Part shown: positions 1 through 10,971 of the stretch, piece after piece
Layout of the letters: each line of letters opens with the position of its first letter
Position numbering within the stretch: the first letter of the stretch is position 1
Source: Suillus spraguei
Lineage: Eukaryota > Basidiomycota > Agaricomycetes > Boletales > Suillaceae
DNA: 64,000 bases
Direction of reading: 5' to 3'
Assembly (NCBI GenBank): GCA_016800925.1
Contig: JABCPU010000199.1
Span: forward strand, 58,469 to 122,468
Made by a program: the position numbers and the translations under genes
The notes under the pieces: generated by a model
The model's input: the letters and a program-made list of their open reading frames with translations, nothing else
Databases searched by the model: none
Told to the model about the DNA's origin: nothing

Positions 1-44
1 ACTGTGAAGTATTATATACTGAAAAATATAACACTTATGACTAT

Positions 45-178
45 TCAATATTCTCCATACTCATCATAGTCCTCCTCATTATCTGCAGCACCCTCCCCAT
101 CCTCAGCACTAAGATAAATCTCACTATCATCACCACCATTATCATCTTCATTGTTGTCCTCATCCTCATCCTCTATTA
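45..178 (-). CDS. Acidic C-terminal tail of an unidentified minus-strand gene
   Basis: Read on the minus strand this stretch is open and very rich in Asp, Glu and Asn, ending at a TGA (45-47). The Plavaka transposase gene on the same strand also has an acidic tail that is cut at 1152, so this could be its displaced last exon, with 179-1151 inserted between; no target duplication was found to prove it. It could equally be the end of an unrelated gene or low-complexity DNA. Confidence 0.3.
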
Positions 179-699
179 TGTGCTTCTCCAGATCCCCATA
201 CCCAATGTAGTGAACAAAGTCACACTGACCATGAAAGTGCCATTTTACACAAGTGTCTCGTTACTGTCTACAGCGGCTACCGAGAAAACCCCTATAGTGA
301 GCATTACCTCTTTTCGCTTCACCGGTACCATTTTCGCTCTGTGGATCCTTGCCCCTTACGTAATCTCGCTACCGATGTCCTCCTGTCCATTCTATTTCTG
401 TCTAAGATCCATTGGTGCATAGCATATTTGTTTCTGCCGTTACTAAAGCTATGGCAAGACTTACCTTACCTTCCATGACACCACTTGCTCGCTGCATGCC
501 TCTTAGCTAAATATCTCTATCTCGCTACCATTCTTGCTATGTATTCCGACCGTTCATGGTACATGTTAAAAAGGACTCTTCGCACATTCCAGTACTTTTA
601 CTTTTCCCTCTATGGTACACATGGTACTTAGGAATTGTCACCACTACTGTCTCTAATGGAATAAAGTCTTTCGCCAAAGTTACTGTCTCTTAAGAATTG
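179..699. other. No gene seen
   Basis: AT-rich, Ala/Ser/Thr-type open frames here are short and overlap in both directions. I see no protein motif, RNA gene or clear repeat edge. The segment may belong to the LTR-like remnant that ends at 1151, but I could not align it to the better copies at 4.8-6.7 kb. Confidence 0.3.
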
Positions 700-1151
700 T
701 TTTACTGCTGCACGCACCACCGCTCGTTACTGCTTTCCCGTGCTTCACCGCTTGCACTACGCTTTCCCGCGCTTCACCGCTTGCGCTATGCTTTCCCGTG
801 CTTCATGGCTATGCTTCACCGCTTGTTTTACTGCCAGTTTCCCACGCCTTACCGCAGTTTTACCACACGCACTACCACAGTTTTACCGCTCACACTACCG
901 CTACCTTACCGCTATCTTGACATGCTCTACTGCTACTTTCCCATGGAGCGGAGGTCACTGCTAGCATCTCGCTACCTCCGACGGCAGTCTTGCACCACAG
1001 GTTGGGCATTATTGAACTATATCAACTTAGCATTCCCTTTAGGGTTGAACGCTCTTGCTTTGCAAGTGAAGCAGACTAGACAGAGTGCAAGACTCGCATA
1101 CTAGTTTAGGCTGTGGTTCATCTACAGCCCAGGCTAGATTGAATCTTTACA
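700..1151 (+). repeat. LTR-like repeat remnant (family X), 3' end
   Basis: The right end, from about 1035, matches the right ends of the copies at 6550-6681 and 11430-11553: a shared block around the sequence AAGTGAAGCAGACTAGAC, then the terminal ATCTTTACA. The left part (about 700-850) is a degenerate tandem repeat of a unit near 29 bp containing CTTTCCCG and CTTCACCGCTTGC. The left boundary is unclear. Immediately to the right (1152) lies the acidic tail of the Plavaka gene, so this repeat probably inserted into that gene. The open frames inside it are an accident of the repeat. Confidence 0.5.
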
Positions 1152-2116
1152 CCAAATTCACTGTGTTCATCCTCTAACTCTGAGCCTGCATCCAAACCGG
1201 CTTCATCGTCTGAATCTTCATCCCCATTGAGCTGATCCAAATGCTCCAGCAATTGACAACCCTGCAGCTCTTCTACATCTTTAGGTCCATCCTCCTCACC
1301 TTCATCCCCTTGGCCAGTGGCCTCCTCATCTTCATCCTAATTCATGGGCGATCCTGGCACATAAAACATCCCAGTATGTTTCCTTGCCTTCTTGAAAGGT
1401 ACTGAGTCCAGGGCATCTCGGTCCTTGTAGAAACTTTGTGTTGCCTCTTGAGTGGTCTTGTGTCCAACGCCGCCACCACAAAAGCGCATAAACGTGTCAC
1501 AATCTACGAATCTACAAAATGGCGAGCATCAAGAGTGCATTTTAAATAAAAATACGCACTGATTGACATAATACCAATTAAAGTCTGCATCGAGGTCGCG
1601 TGGCTGTCAGGCAATTGAAGGAGGAAGTAGGGAGTATGTATAACGCTTGTCATATGCAGGGATTAGGTGGATGGCCCGTATCACATGCTGTGGGTCAATG
1701 AATCCAAACGTGTCTGCACCTACTCCATGTGCATCAAAAAAAACAATCCTATGCAGCTGTCATGCTGCCCATCCAGAGTTGTGGTTTGAATCTCGGCAAA
1801 ACCAACGGATCCAAAGAAAATTCATGTGCTGAGACGCGCGACTGTGAGATTGAGCACCAAAATATCTCATGTAGACGTGAAAAATTCCAATAATACATGC
1901 ATACCAGTATGGATGCAGTGCAAGCTCACCAGGCTGGCTCTCCTCATTTGCAAGGACCATGATGTCAGCATGAACATGGGGGTTGAGTGAGTCTTGAGCC
2001 CGCCAAAGATCATATGTTGTATAATTGATTCGAAGCACCTTGTGCCTGTATATTTTGTTGTCAACAATAACAAGTGAGTTGCACTGTGTGTGTGAACATT
2101 TGCTCGCTGTCGTCAT
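1152..2116 (-). pseudogene. Plavaka transposase, C-terminal domain and acidic tail
   Basis: The minus-strand frame from 2116 holds the block VLRINYTTYDLWRAQDSLN, then HPYWYACIIGIFHVYMRYFG and FLWIRWFCRDSNHNSGW; the reading continues past a stop near 1608-1610 toward FNWYYVN. After an intron-like gap near 1510-1550 the next piece has FMRFCGGGVGHKTTQEAT, typical of the far C-terminus, followed by about 60 residues rich in Asp and Glu up to 1152, where a family X repeat takes over. I infer one C-terminal domain in two or three exons. The stop codon and the repeat make it non-functional. Confidence 0.75.
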
Positions 2117-2471
2117 CAGAACCAGGCAGCCAATTAAGTATATGATCTTTCAAGCGCGGTAAAAAGTCCTGTCACAAAAATTAGCGAAAAAGCGACAGTG
2201 AGTGAGAACATGCCTTGACTGCAAGGTCTTCATGGTTCTTATGAAGCCAAGCTGTAAGGTCCCAGTGGAAGCAACGTGAATTCGAAATTTGGTACTGCGA
2301 CTCTGGGGAACATTACAGTAGCAATTCATGCTCAGAGAAACTGACTGTTGGATGTGAATTCGTATCCCTAGCATCCTGGGCTTTCTGCCGAAGTTTGTAT
2401 AGAAGTCGTTCATGGCGCTGTTGCTTTGCAATAACTCGCATGAACTTGATTTTGTTGGTATGTACATAAAA

Positions 2472-3380
2472 TCATTTGACTCGACGGTGCTCTAGTTCAC
2501 CCTTGTGTTTACATTGAGTCATAATATGAAACAAACTCACCACCTGTGTAGAGAAGTTATCTGTTGTTCCAAACAGCCAAATAGACTTGACGTAGTCTCC
2601 AAGCACATGAAGCTTGTATGTTGACATGTTGAAAAGAAGTGTCTGAGGGCCATCTGAAGCTGACATCTTTGGCAGTGCTTTTGATTTGCCCTTCTTTGAG
2701 TATGCAGGTTTGCAATGCTCACATGCAGCCACTTCCTTTGGCAGCTCCTGAGTAACAAAGGCATCGCACATAATGTCCTTGAACCGATGCAAAGCCTGCC
2801 CAAGTCTAGTAGTTGAATTGTCGAGGAAATGCAACATGGTTTCGGTATGCAGTCTGAGTTTACCTAGGGCATGCCATGTTGCTAGCTCAAAGAGTAAGTC
2901 CAATATAATTTTGTTGTGCTTGCCAGGTAGTAGCCCTTCCAGCACAGGAATAGTGCACTGAGTCACATCAGACAAACATTAAATCTGAAACCATGCATGA
3001 ACCTGCAAAATATCCTCAAAGTCTCTTGCGGCGAGCTTCGTGAGGTTTGAAATGTTGTGGTTGAATTTATGTATTGTATCCTGGCCAAAAGTTGGTATAT
3101 TGCGAAATCTTTGAGTTGGTTAGTCTAGAAAGCAATGCAATGAATTCAGACCTCACCTTGCATCAAATTGTTGAATGGCATCCCCGCCAAAAGCATACAT
3201 AATGCGTAACAAATGTGTAAGAGTACCCTTCCAGACTCCAAGCTCAAATTCATGCATGAAATCAGGTATGAACATCAAGTGAAAGTCAAACCCTAAGTGA
3301 GACAAATGTGCCGAGAAAGCATTCTTCAAAGTAATGAAGGCGTGAGGGACTTTTAATGTACAATGAATCATGAAACTCAC
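2472..3380 (-). pseudogene. Plavaka transposase, central blocks
   Basis: Two central pieces are visible. Minus-strand 3380-3153 carries LKNAFSAHLSHLGFDFHLM and FIPDFMHEFELGVWKGTL, the most recognisable Plavaka signature, with its conserved acidic residues. Minus-strand 2975-2472 carries VLEGLLPGKHNKIILDLLFE, a helical stretch around LRLHTETMLHFLDNSTT, and STYKLHVLGDYVKSIW leading to GELEHRRVK. They are separated by 3000-3150, which keeps family-like residues and is probably intron plus exon. No function beyond transposase is suggested. Confidence 0.75.
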
Positions 3381-3630
3381 TTGTGTTGGAACAAGAGAAG
3401 TTGGTCCAAGTACCTTGTCAATTACTGAGCTAGCAATGTTACACCCCTTGGTGAAAATCCAGTCTCAGACCATCTCAATCATGCTCTGACGAGCATGGTT
3501 ATCCACTCATGCATCTCGTGTGCATCACAGTCTATCTAATTTTTATCGCAGCTGATAGATCTTGTCCTTTGGGATGAGGCATTGGGGACATGGAAATTTG
3601 CCGAGGAACTTAATACATGCAAGGAGAATT

Positions 3631-4772
3631 CTAAAATTTGAATGAGGTGTTGTACTGAAGGAGAGTTATAACTATGTACTTCTCTGGGTAATCCACTGCA
3701 TAGGTAAAAAAATGAGGAAATACTCTGATAGATGTTGTCCGCAAATAGGACAACAATTCAAGGAGTAAGATCCAGATGGCATGCATTAGATCACGTTTGA
3801 GATGGGTAAGAACTGCATTAGTTGCAGCTTTCCCATAGGTGTGCATATGATACTCATGTACAATATCTGGTAACTGCATATATTAGCATCAGAATTGACC
3901 ATCATGAATCTAAACGCAAGCTTACCTTTGGAATATATGCCAAATGATGCGCTGCAAATTTGAGTGGCTTGTTCCAGAGATACTTTGACTGGTTTCCAAT
4001 CAACAGATAGATAGGCCATAGCACGGCATGCCTGAACAAAGCAAGATGTGTTGAGTCTGACCACAACATGATGGCCACAACAACCGTCTCTAGATTGCAC
4101 CCCCAAGGCTGTGCCTTGATGTTCTGATGCTCCTCAAGCATGGCATCGGCTGTATAGACTTTGGTAATGATATGTTCAGGGAATTCATGTTCATCAGGGT
4201 GCCAGAAGACTTTGAAGGGAGTGGTGTGGAATGTCCTTGATGACTTCTCTTCATTAGCCGACTTGATAACTTCAAGTGGCTTGTGATAGGTGAGCCCTTC
4301 AACTCCAAAATCGGGGGCATCTGCTTCCAATATGAATTTCTCCTTCTCCACAGGCAGCTTAATCTTCACAGATGCATCATGCCACTTATCAGATGTAAAC
4401 AGACCCGAGTTTGTGTCGTTGCCTGCCTGATCCATTCTTGTAGCCTCCCGAGATGCGGAAAATCCTCTCAAGTCCTCGCAGTCAAAATCTTCGGCAAGCA
4501 TGACCTCTTGCACTAGGTGGTCAATGTCAGCAATAGATCTACCTGTAGATGAGTTATAGAACCAACTCATGAGTCAAAAAGTTGTAACATTGAGGAAAGG
4601 TGTGAAGAAGGTCCGATTGACGGCATCAATGGCAGTACCAAAGCCTGCATACCAGGGCTGCTTATGCTCGTTGGGACCATCAGTCGGTTGGAATGTGCGG
4701 GAGTCGCAAACATTGTCAAAGGTGGTTATATTCTCTGGATTGTAGGATGGGAAACCTCCTAAGTATGAACAG
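3631..4772 (-). pseudogene. Plavaka transposase, catalytic-core region
   Basis: Frame 4570-3902 carries LTYHKPLEVIKSANEEKS, FWHPDEHEFPEHIITKVYTA and the core LWSDSTHLALFRHAVLWPIY followed by LIGNQSKYLWNKPLKFAAH. Frame 3879-3631 continues with LPDIVHEYHMHTYGKAAT, LKRDLMHAIWILLLE and AVDYPEKYIVI. Upstream, 4819-4574 gives SYNPENITTFDNVCDS and a stop right before the next exon-like frame. Bases 4773-4819 of that frame belong to the inserted repeat, not to the gene. The D and E residues expected of a DDE enzyme are present in the visible motifs, but I could not assign which are catalytic. Confidence 0.75.
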
Positions 4773-6681
4773 TGTAATGAACATATTGGCACTGGCCTTG
4801 AAACCATATCTTTTAACACTCATCTCACATCTATAGGAGTTACCACTTGTCTATGGCCGTCTTACCCCTTTAGCACATACCGGCGGCATCACACACTTAC
4901 TGCACACCGTACTGACTGCCGCACCACATTCCACATACCAATGTCCTTCCATGTCCTTGCCGCGTCCGCATAGCTCCATTTGGTGCATAGTTTGTACATG
5001 ACTGTTTATCACTGATTCCACAGCAAGTCTTATTACATTTTGCCTTGTGCCGCAGCTGCCTCGCACTACGTTTACATATGGCAGTTACTGCACTCAAGCG
5101 CTACTGATTTTGCCTAAAGCATTCCGAGTACATATGATTTAGGATATAAGCACCGCATAGTCCACACGATACAGTACCTCATTTTCACCATACTATAGGT
5201 CAGGATTAGTGTCTAGCTCTGGATCTACCCAGTAGTAGACTTAGTCTTTAAAGTTCTTTACCGCTCATTAATTGATTTCGCTTGTTTACTGTTGTAAAGA
5301 TACAACCTAACCTGGGCTGTAGATAAACTACCTCCTAAGTTAGTATGTGAGTCTTGCACTCCGTCTAGTCTGCTTCACTTGTGAGAACAAGAGCGTTCGA
5401 CCCTAATGGGGGATGCCTATTAGTATGGTCAAGTTCAAGTCAAACTTATGTATGAAAGAAGTGTTGTGGTCTGTGGTAAGTTGCCGCGGTCAGTGATGAT
5501 GCCGCCGGAACTAGCATTGTGTGTAGCAGTGCTACTGTGGTCAAGATACAGTCAGTAACAGTTGCATTGAGTGAGTGATGTCGAGCGATGATATCAGCGG
5601 TAGCGGTAAGGTTGCGAGCAGTGCAAAGAAACAGTAAAGAAGTCTGCGGTACTTTCAGCGGTAAAGTAGCAGTGCGTGAGAAGTTCAGTCAAAATAACAG
5701 TGAAATGTCCAGCGATAACAGAGAATGAGCATGATAGATTAATGAGCGATAAGGAACTTTAAAGACTAAGTCCACTACTGGGTAGATCCAGAGCTAGACA
5801 CTAATCCTGACCTATAGTATGTGCAATGGTGTAAAATCCGGTACTGTATCATGCAGGGTACGCGGTGCTTATATCCTAAATTGTATGTACTCAGAATACT
5901 TTAGGCGAGATCAGTAGCGCTGGAGTATAGTGACCACCATAAGTAAACATAGCACAAGGCGCTGTGGCATGAGGCAACATGTAATAAGGCTTGCCGTGGA
6001 ATCAGTGATAACGAACATAAAACAAACGACGCACCAAATGTAGCTATGCAGACGCGGCACGGACATGGGAGGACATCGGTACGTGGAATGTGGTGCAGCA
6101 GTCGGTATGGTGTGTGGTAAGTGTGGGATGCCACCAGTATTGCTAAAGGGGTAAGACAGCCATGGACAAGTGGTAACTCCTATAGACGTGAGACGAGTGT
6201 CAAAAGATGGGGTTTTAAGCCCAGCACCAATATGTTCATTACACCATTACCACTGGCATACCACTGGATCCTTGACCCCTATTTTGACTGAACTTCACGC
6301 TCACCGCTACTTTACTGCTGAAAGTACCACAACCTTCTTTACTGTTTATTTGCACCGCTCGCACCTTACCACTACCACTGATATTATTGCTCATAACCGC
6401 TCACTCAACGCTACAGTTACTGACATTGTTTCAATGGCACTAGTACCACTACTTACCACACTAGTTCCTGCAGCATCATCGCTAGCCATGGCAGCTTACC
6501 ACTGACTACGATGCTACATTCACTCACTGGTTTGACTTGGATTAGACTATACTAACAGGCATCCCCCTTTAGGATCGAACACTCTTGTTTGACAAGTGAA
6601 GCAGACTAGACGGAGCACAAGACTCACATACTAACTTAGGAGGTAGTTTATCTACAGCCCAGGTTAGGTTGTATCTTTACA
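4773..6681 (+). mobile_element. Outer family X LTR-like insertion with ACAG target duplication
   Basis: The insertion begins TGTAATGAACATATTGG at 4773 and ends ATCTTTACA at 6681. It is flanked by ACAG on both sides (4769-4772 and 6682-6685; AACAG if the shared A is counted). TG..CA ends and a 4-5 bp duplication fit a solo LTR of about 950 bp, although short TGTAA/TTACA ends also allow a TIR element. It sits in the Plavaka gene. The copy is itself interrupted at 5293-6243 by a second copy in reverse orientation. No coding capacity is visible. Confidence 0.65.
5293..6243 (-). mobile_element. Inner family X copy, reverse orientation, nested in the outer one
   Basis: 5293 starts TGTAAAGATACAACC, the reverse complement of the family's right end; 6243 ends with the reverse complement of its left end (..TGTTCATTACA). 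Its halves match, in inverted order, the outer segments 4773-5270 and about 6275-6681. Hence the sequence 5293-5720 pairs with 6275-6681, and 4773-5270 pairs with 5740-6243. The junctions show only an imperfect duplication (TTTACTGT against ATTACCAC). Length is 951 bp. Confidence 0.65.
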
Positions 6682-7345
6682 ACAGAACACACCAAACATG
6701 TCTTGGTCAGTGTGTACCCACATATCTTCATCTGATTCCATATCAGACTCAATAACAGACCACAGCGAGGCAGCATCGACATCAGCTAGAGAGTCAGTGT
6801 GATCATTGTCAGTTGCAGGTGGAGGAATTGCAGGAATGGGAACTGGGACAGGGAGAGCAGGAAGTTCATCTCAAAAGTGTAATGGGAGCTGCCATTTATG
6901 ATTTGGAAGGCTCGATGGTCGCTGCAGTGGTGGACTTGAATGTACTGGTAGAGGTGGGGGTGAATTGTGCGCCGGCAATTCCTAGATAGCAGCATAAACA
7001 TCCTGTATCACTCTAATAAAAGAAACATCCACTTACATAATGCTTGGGAGTTTCAAACAATTGCTGGCTTGCCTCGTCATGCAAGAAAGCTAGTACAGGA
7101 GGAGGCTGCGGAGCTTGATGTGCACAACGGGCATTCATGACGTCGTTTGAGACATCTCTGAAGCCTTTGCACCATTGACTCTGGTGTGATGACAAACCAT
7201 GCATCGATGTGGCAGTACAACTGCAAGCAGGGCACATGAATGACATGATGAGAATAGTCCAAAACATGGGAAGGCATCACAAGGAGTACAATCACTGTGT
7301 TTTATCTTGAGGACGGCTCTATTTCTGGTGAGATGAAACACATAC
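6682..7345 (-). pseudogene. Plavaka transposase, N-terminal exons with zinc-finger
   Basis: A minus-strand frame starting near ATG 7237 encodes MSFMCPACSCTATSMHGLSS, with Cys-x2-Cys and later His residues that resemble the C2H2-like finger at the start of Plavaka proteins. After an intron-like gap around 7015 the reading continues through a Pro-rich stretch into an Asp/Glu-rich segment ending at 6682, where the outer family X repeat begins. On the other side of that repeat, at 4772, the protein resumes. The start codon choice is only a guess from the finger. Confidence 0.6.
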
Positions 7346-7813
7346 AAATGATGCGACGAGAATCAGGACATGCCATGAGGATCAGCATGGGTATGGAAGT
7401 CGTAAGGTCATAGAGTTTGATAGATAAGAGGCACACTTGCATCAGATGTGACTACTCATAGTACATTGAATAGGAGAAGGTAGTAGCATGTGGTCGGAGG
7501 ACAGCCTGCTGGTGAGCTCCTTGGATATAGCTGTAGCTACATAGGAGTAGAAAGTACCAAAACTGCACAACAGGAATACAATCTGCAGTTGAATGGGAGA
7601 CATAAGATGTGATGGCTTCAGGGGTCAGTGCACACGGTTCACACTGACCTACTACTGACCTGAGAAGGAGCATACTATGTTCCAAAATGAGTAATTTTGA
7701 GTTTAAAGTCAGTCACTATTTCCCAGCAATAAACAAAGTGTCAATAACACATCAATCTTTCCTTATCTCCCCTCAATCTTATACCATTATCATAAATTCT
7801 AATTGGCTCTATA
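7346..7813. other. No gene seen
   Basis: Between the Plavaka N-terminus and the small gene at 7814 I see no convincing coding frame, repeat or RNA. It may hold the promoters of both neighbours. Confidence 0.3.
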
Positions 7814-8510
7814 ATGCTCATTACCAATACCAAAGACCACCTTGACCTGTCCAACAGGACATCGTTTTTCCATGACAATGTTGTCATGATGGAGATTGAC
7901 AATATGCTGGCTGGATGGCCGACTTACACCCTCAGCTTTACAGCAGAACGCCCAGGCCTGTTGGTATGTATTTTTGATAATATCTAAATAGCTTGTCACT
8001 AATGTTGTTACTATATAAAATTATACTGCGATTGAAGGATGCTGTGGAGTTCAATATGGTTGAAGATAAAGATAGCAATGACAATACTGATGGACAAGCT
8101 GTCAAGAGGTATTTTTTTCATTTCTTATTAACTTAAATTTACTAACATATTCCAACTTTCTAGTGAATCACAGGCTGTTGATGAGGATATAGATGCTACA
8201 CTGGTCTGTGATCCAATACAAGAGCCTAAGTGAGTTTTTTGATTTATCATTACAACATTGGCTGAATTACTATTGTGCATTCAGGGACTTGGATATGCCT
8301 CAGTGCATCAGTGTGAAGCCTGTTGCACTGCATGTTATTCCCAAAAACCCACCCAGTATCGTCCGTATTCGGAAGAAATTCCAGCACGATCAGGGCTATA
8401 CATGGCCTCCTTACCATAGGTTCAGGGAGGGCTCCAGCAGGACATGGATCACTCAGATTGATGCGCTCATGACCATGCCTGCACCTGTAGAAGCTTCAAA
8501 ATTTGAATAG
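7814..8510 (+). CDS. Hypothetical protein, four exons, about 170 residues
   Basis: Four exons join in one open frame: 7814-7963, 8038-8108, 8164-8229 and 8285-8510. The introns start GTATGT, GTATTT and GTGAGT and end in AAG, TAG and CAG, each 55-74 bp, usual for this kind of genome. The product begins MLITNTKDHLDLSNRTSFF, has an acidic middle encoded by exons 2 and 3, and ends with a basic and aromatic part including VRIRKKFQHDQGYTWPPYHR. I do not recognise a domain, signal peptide or membrane segment. An in-frame TAA lies shortly upstream of the chosen ATG, but a further 5' exon cannot be excluded. A piece of a repeated family is possible. Confidence 0.45.
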
Positions 8511-8733
8511 TCGTTCTGATTTTTTTTCTGTACCACTCTTTTGCGATGTTCTTTTGCAGGTTATCATGTGTTATTGCTGTTGCGCTTATATTGTCATGTA
8601 CTACTAGCATCGTAATTATCATAATTCAGTGTTGTTGTTGAAACTCTGCATCCATCAATATTTTTAAATTCCGACATGTGCGATTAGTATCATCGCTGAT
8701 GAAGTTCCCCTGAGCCCTTTACCTCGCCCTACC

Positions 8734-9330
8734 ATGTCCTCATCAGACTCTGACACATCTTTGTCAACCAACAACTCCAAAAAACACACCTCTGCATCAG
8801 ACTCTGACAGCATGTCATTGGAAAAGTCCAGGTCCAAAAATCACAGATCTTCATCAAACTCGGACACATCATTGCCAACCTCCATCTCCAGCTCCAAAAA
8901 ATGTGTTGCAATGGATGAGATCCTGGATAATCTGACTGCCATGGGCAGACAAAAGAAGATAAAGTAAGTTTCATAGTATTCATGCATGATCATGAGCTTA
9001 CCCCTATCACACGACTTAAGGTTGAGGAGCGACACATTATCGGAATATAGCACTGCTGGGTGGAAAGCAGCTGTCACCTTAAATCCATTTGCAAATGTGT
9101 CACTTGCATTTCATTATGGGATGTCCCTTGATAAGGGTGGTTCGTCCAGTTGAAACATGTAAGTCACCTTCCACCCTGGAACTTAAGCTGATTTGTTTGC
9201 CAGATCTGAAGAACAACAGAGACAATTTCTCGCTTTCTACAACACTATTCTAGATTTCATTCCAGGTTTCCGTGCAAATCTTGACAACCTGTCATACAAT
9301 GAACTCAAACCTTATATTACAGCGGTGAGT
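8734..9330 (+). pseudogene. N-terminal part of a DUF6698-like gene, cut by a foldback transposon
   Basis: The frame from ATG 8734 encodes a Ser/Asp-rich low-complexity N-terminus (SSSDSDTSLSTNNSKK) and then MDEILDNLTAMGRQKKIK. GTAAGT at about 8965 is a good donor. Another exon from about 9204 (after TTTGCCAG) reads SEEQQRQFLAFYNTILDFIP then GFRANLDNLSYNELKPYITA and stops at a GTGAGT donor, 9 bp before the TA of the foldback element. The pattern (Ser-rich start, then FIPGF..L) resembles a family of uncharacterised agaricomycete proteins (DUF6698) whose C-terminal segment I think lies at 11554-12758. The middle of the gene is missing. Function unknown. Confidence 0.4.
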
Positions 9331-9699
9331 TGATGCATACAGTGGCTCAAAAAACTGTCCGCATGTTTTGACATTTTTCACTATCTATGATATTGTGTGA
9401 GAATGAACAGATTCCTCAAGGACATACTTATACCACATTGTAGTATGGCTTCAGGGCTTTTATTTGAGCCCTACACCGTGGGAATCGGCGGAGATATGGT
9501 GGAGATATAAGGCTTATAAAATGATGACTCATGTGGACAGTTTTTTGAGTGTATATTAAAACTATATAAATCATTATTTATGACACCATAAAAATCATGC
9601 CACTATTATATAAATTATAAAGTGGTGTCATTATGTTATTTTATGACTATATCTAACTATATAAACCAGAATATCTCATGTATCATAGTCATAATCACC

Positions 9700-10126
9700 A
9701 TGAAAGCCATCTCCTCTGCTCAAAGAGATAATATCCTCTCTCTGTCTTATGCTGGCCTCTCTGCTCGCCAAATTTCCTCTAGAACTGGAGTATGCAAGTC
9801 CACTGTGGCCAAGTTCATCAAAGAAAGCCACCCAGACAAGGAAAACTCTTGTGGAGGACGTCCATCCAAGCTTACCTCTACTGACAAAAGGGCTATTATC
9901 CAACATATCACTACAGGAAAGGCTGATAATGCTGTCCAAGCCACCCATTATATCAATTCCACCATCACTACCCCTGTCTCTTCACAAACTGTGAGGAATG
10001 TTCTCAAGGCAGCTCATCTCAAGGCAGTAACAAAGAAGAAAAAGCCTCTTCTCTCCATCAAACATAGGCAGAGAAGACTAGCCTTTGCCTTAGCTCATCA
10101 ACACTGGACTGTAGAGGACTGGAAGC
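9700..10126 (+). pseudogene. Tc1 transposase N-terminal fragment, left arm
   Basis: Starts MKAISSAQRDNILSLSYAGL and matches the first ~142 residues of the complete transposase at 58038, including the paired helix-turn-helix region (SARQISSRTGV and the NSCGGRPSKL stretch). It then runs into the inverted spacer and ends after an unrelated tail at 10212. It lacks the DDE core. If translated it would be a DNA-binding fragment that could compete for transposon ends; that is inference. Confidence 0.75.
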
Positions 10127-10183
10127 ACACCTTCCCATCTGACCCAATCCTATTGATTTTGGTCTCATCTGACCATATAACAC

Positions 10184-10610
10184 GCTTCCAGTCCTCTACA
10201 GTCCAGTGTTGATGAGCTAAGGCAAAGGCTAGTCTTCTCTGCCTATGTTTGATGGAGAGAAGAGGCTTTTTCTTCTTTGTTACTGCCTTGAGATGAGCTG
10301 CCTTGAGAACATTCCTCACAGTTTGTGAAGAGACAGGGGTAGTGATGGTGGAATTGATATAATGGGTGGCTTGGACAGCATTATCAGCCTTTCCTGTAGT
10401 GATATGTTGGATAATAGCCCTTTTGTCAGTAGAGGTAAGCTTGGATGGACGTCCTCCACAAGAGTTTTCCTTGTCTGGGTGGCTTTCTTTGATGAACTTG
10501 GCCACAGTGGACTTGCATACTCCAGTTCTAGAGGAAATTTGGCGAGCAGAGAGGCCAGCATAAGACAGAGAGAGGATATTATCTCTTTGAGCAGAGGAGA
10601 TGGCTTTCAT
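10184..10610 (-). pseudogene. Tc1 transposase N-terminal fragment, right arm
   Basis: Mirror copy of the left-arm fragment, starting at ATG 10610 on the minus strand. It reads slightly further, through the first catalytic Asp motif (VIWSDETKINRIGSDGKV), before crossing the palindrome centre. The two arms show no difference I could find over the coding part, so the inverted dimer is either young or kept homogeneous by gene conversion. Confidence 0.75.
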
Positions 10611-10971
10611 GGTGATTATGACTATGATACATGAATATTCTGGTTTATATAGTTAGATATAGTCATAAAATAACATAATGACACCACTTTATAATTTATA
10701 TAATAGTGGCATGATTTTTATGGTGTCATAAATAATGATTTATATAGTTTTAATATACACTCAAAAAACTGTCCACATGAGTCATCATTTTATAAGCCTT
10801 ATATCTCCACCATATCTCCGCCGATTCCCACGGTGTAGGGCTCAAATAAAAGCACTGAAGCCATACTACAATGTGGTATAAGTATGTCCTTGAGGAATTT
10901 GTTCATTCTCACACAATATCATAGATAGTGAAAAATGTCAAAACATGCGGACAGTTTTTTGAGCCACTGTA

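Larger units (their letters stand above)
1152..7345 (-). pseudogene. Plavaka-type transposase gene, broken by nested LTR-like repeats
   Basis: Pieces of one large transposase can be followed on the minus strand from about 7240 down to 1152, in the order usual for Plavaka (a CACTA-like group common in Agaricomycetes): N-terminal C2H2-like finger, the SDSTHLALFRHAVLWPIYL-type core, the DYPEKY block, the FIPDFMHEFELGVWKG block, the EGLLPGKHNKIILDLLFELA block, and a C-terminal VLRINYTTYDLWRAQDS-type domain with acidic tail. The blocks lie in several frames, partly because of introns. A stop at about 4571-4573 and the insertion at 4773-6681 show that this copy is dead. Family assignment is from recognised motifs; exon edges were not fixed. 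Confidence 0.8.
9340..10969. mobile_element. Foldback derivative of the Tc1-like transposon (inverted half-dimer)
   Basis: The element is flanked by TA on both sides (9338-9339, 10970-10971) and bounded by CAGTGGCTCAAAAAACTGTC and its reverse complement. Left arm 9340-10126 equals the first ~787 bp of the complete Tc1 copy at 57678; right arm 10184-10969 is the same segment inverted. The 57-bp spacer 10127-10183 is the reverse complement of the next transposase bases, so one arm runs 57 bp further into the gene than the other. The 3' half of the transposon, with two of the three catalytic acidic residues, is absent. Both outer ends are complete, so a full transposase could in principle mobilise it. 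The left flank is a host-like gene and the right flank an LTR fragment, so the insertion was accompanied by loss or rearrangement. Confidence 0.9.

Noticed and set aside
697..1104. 135-residue frame rich in Tyr, Leu and Arg
   Set aside because: It follows a ~29-bp tandem repeat and runs into the family X repeat end; no motif and overlapping frames exist.
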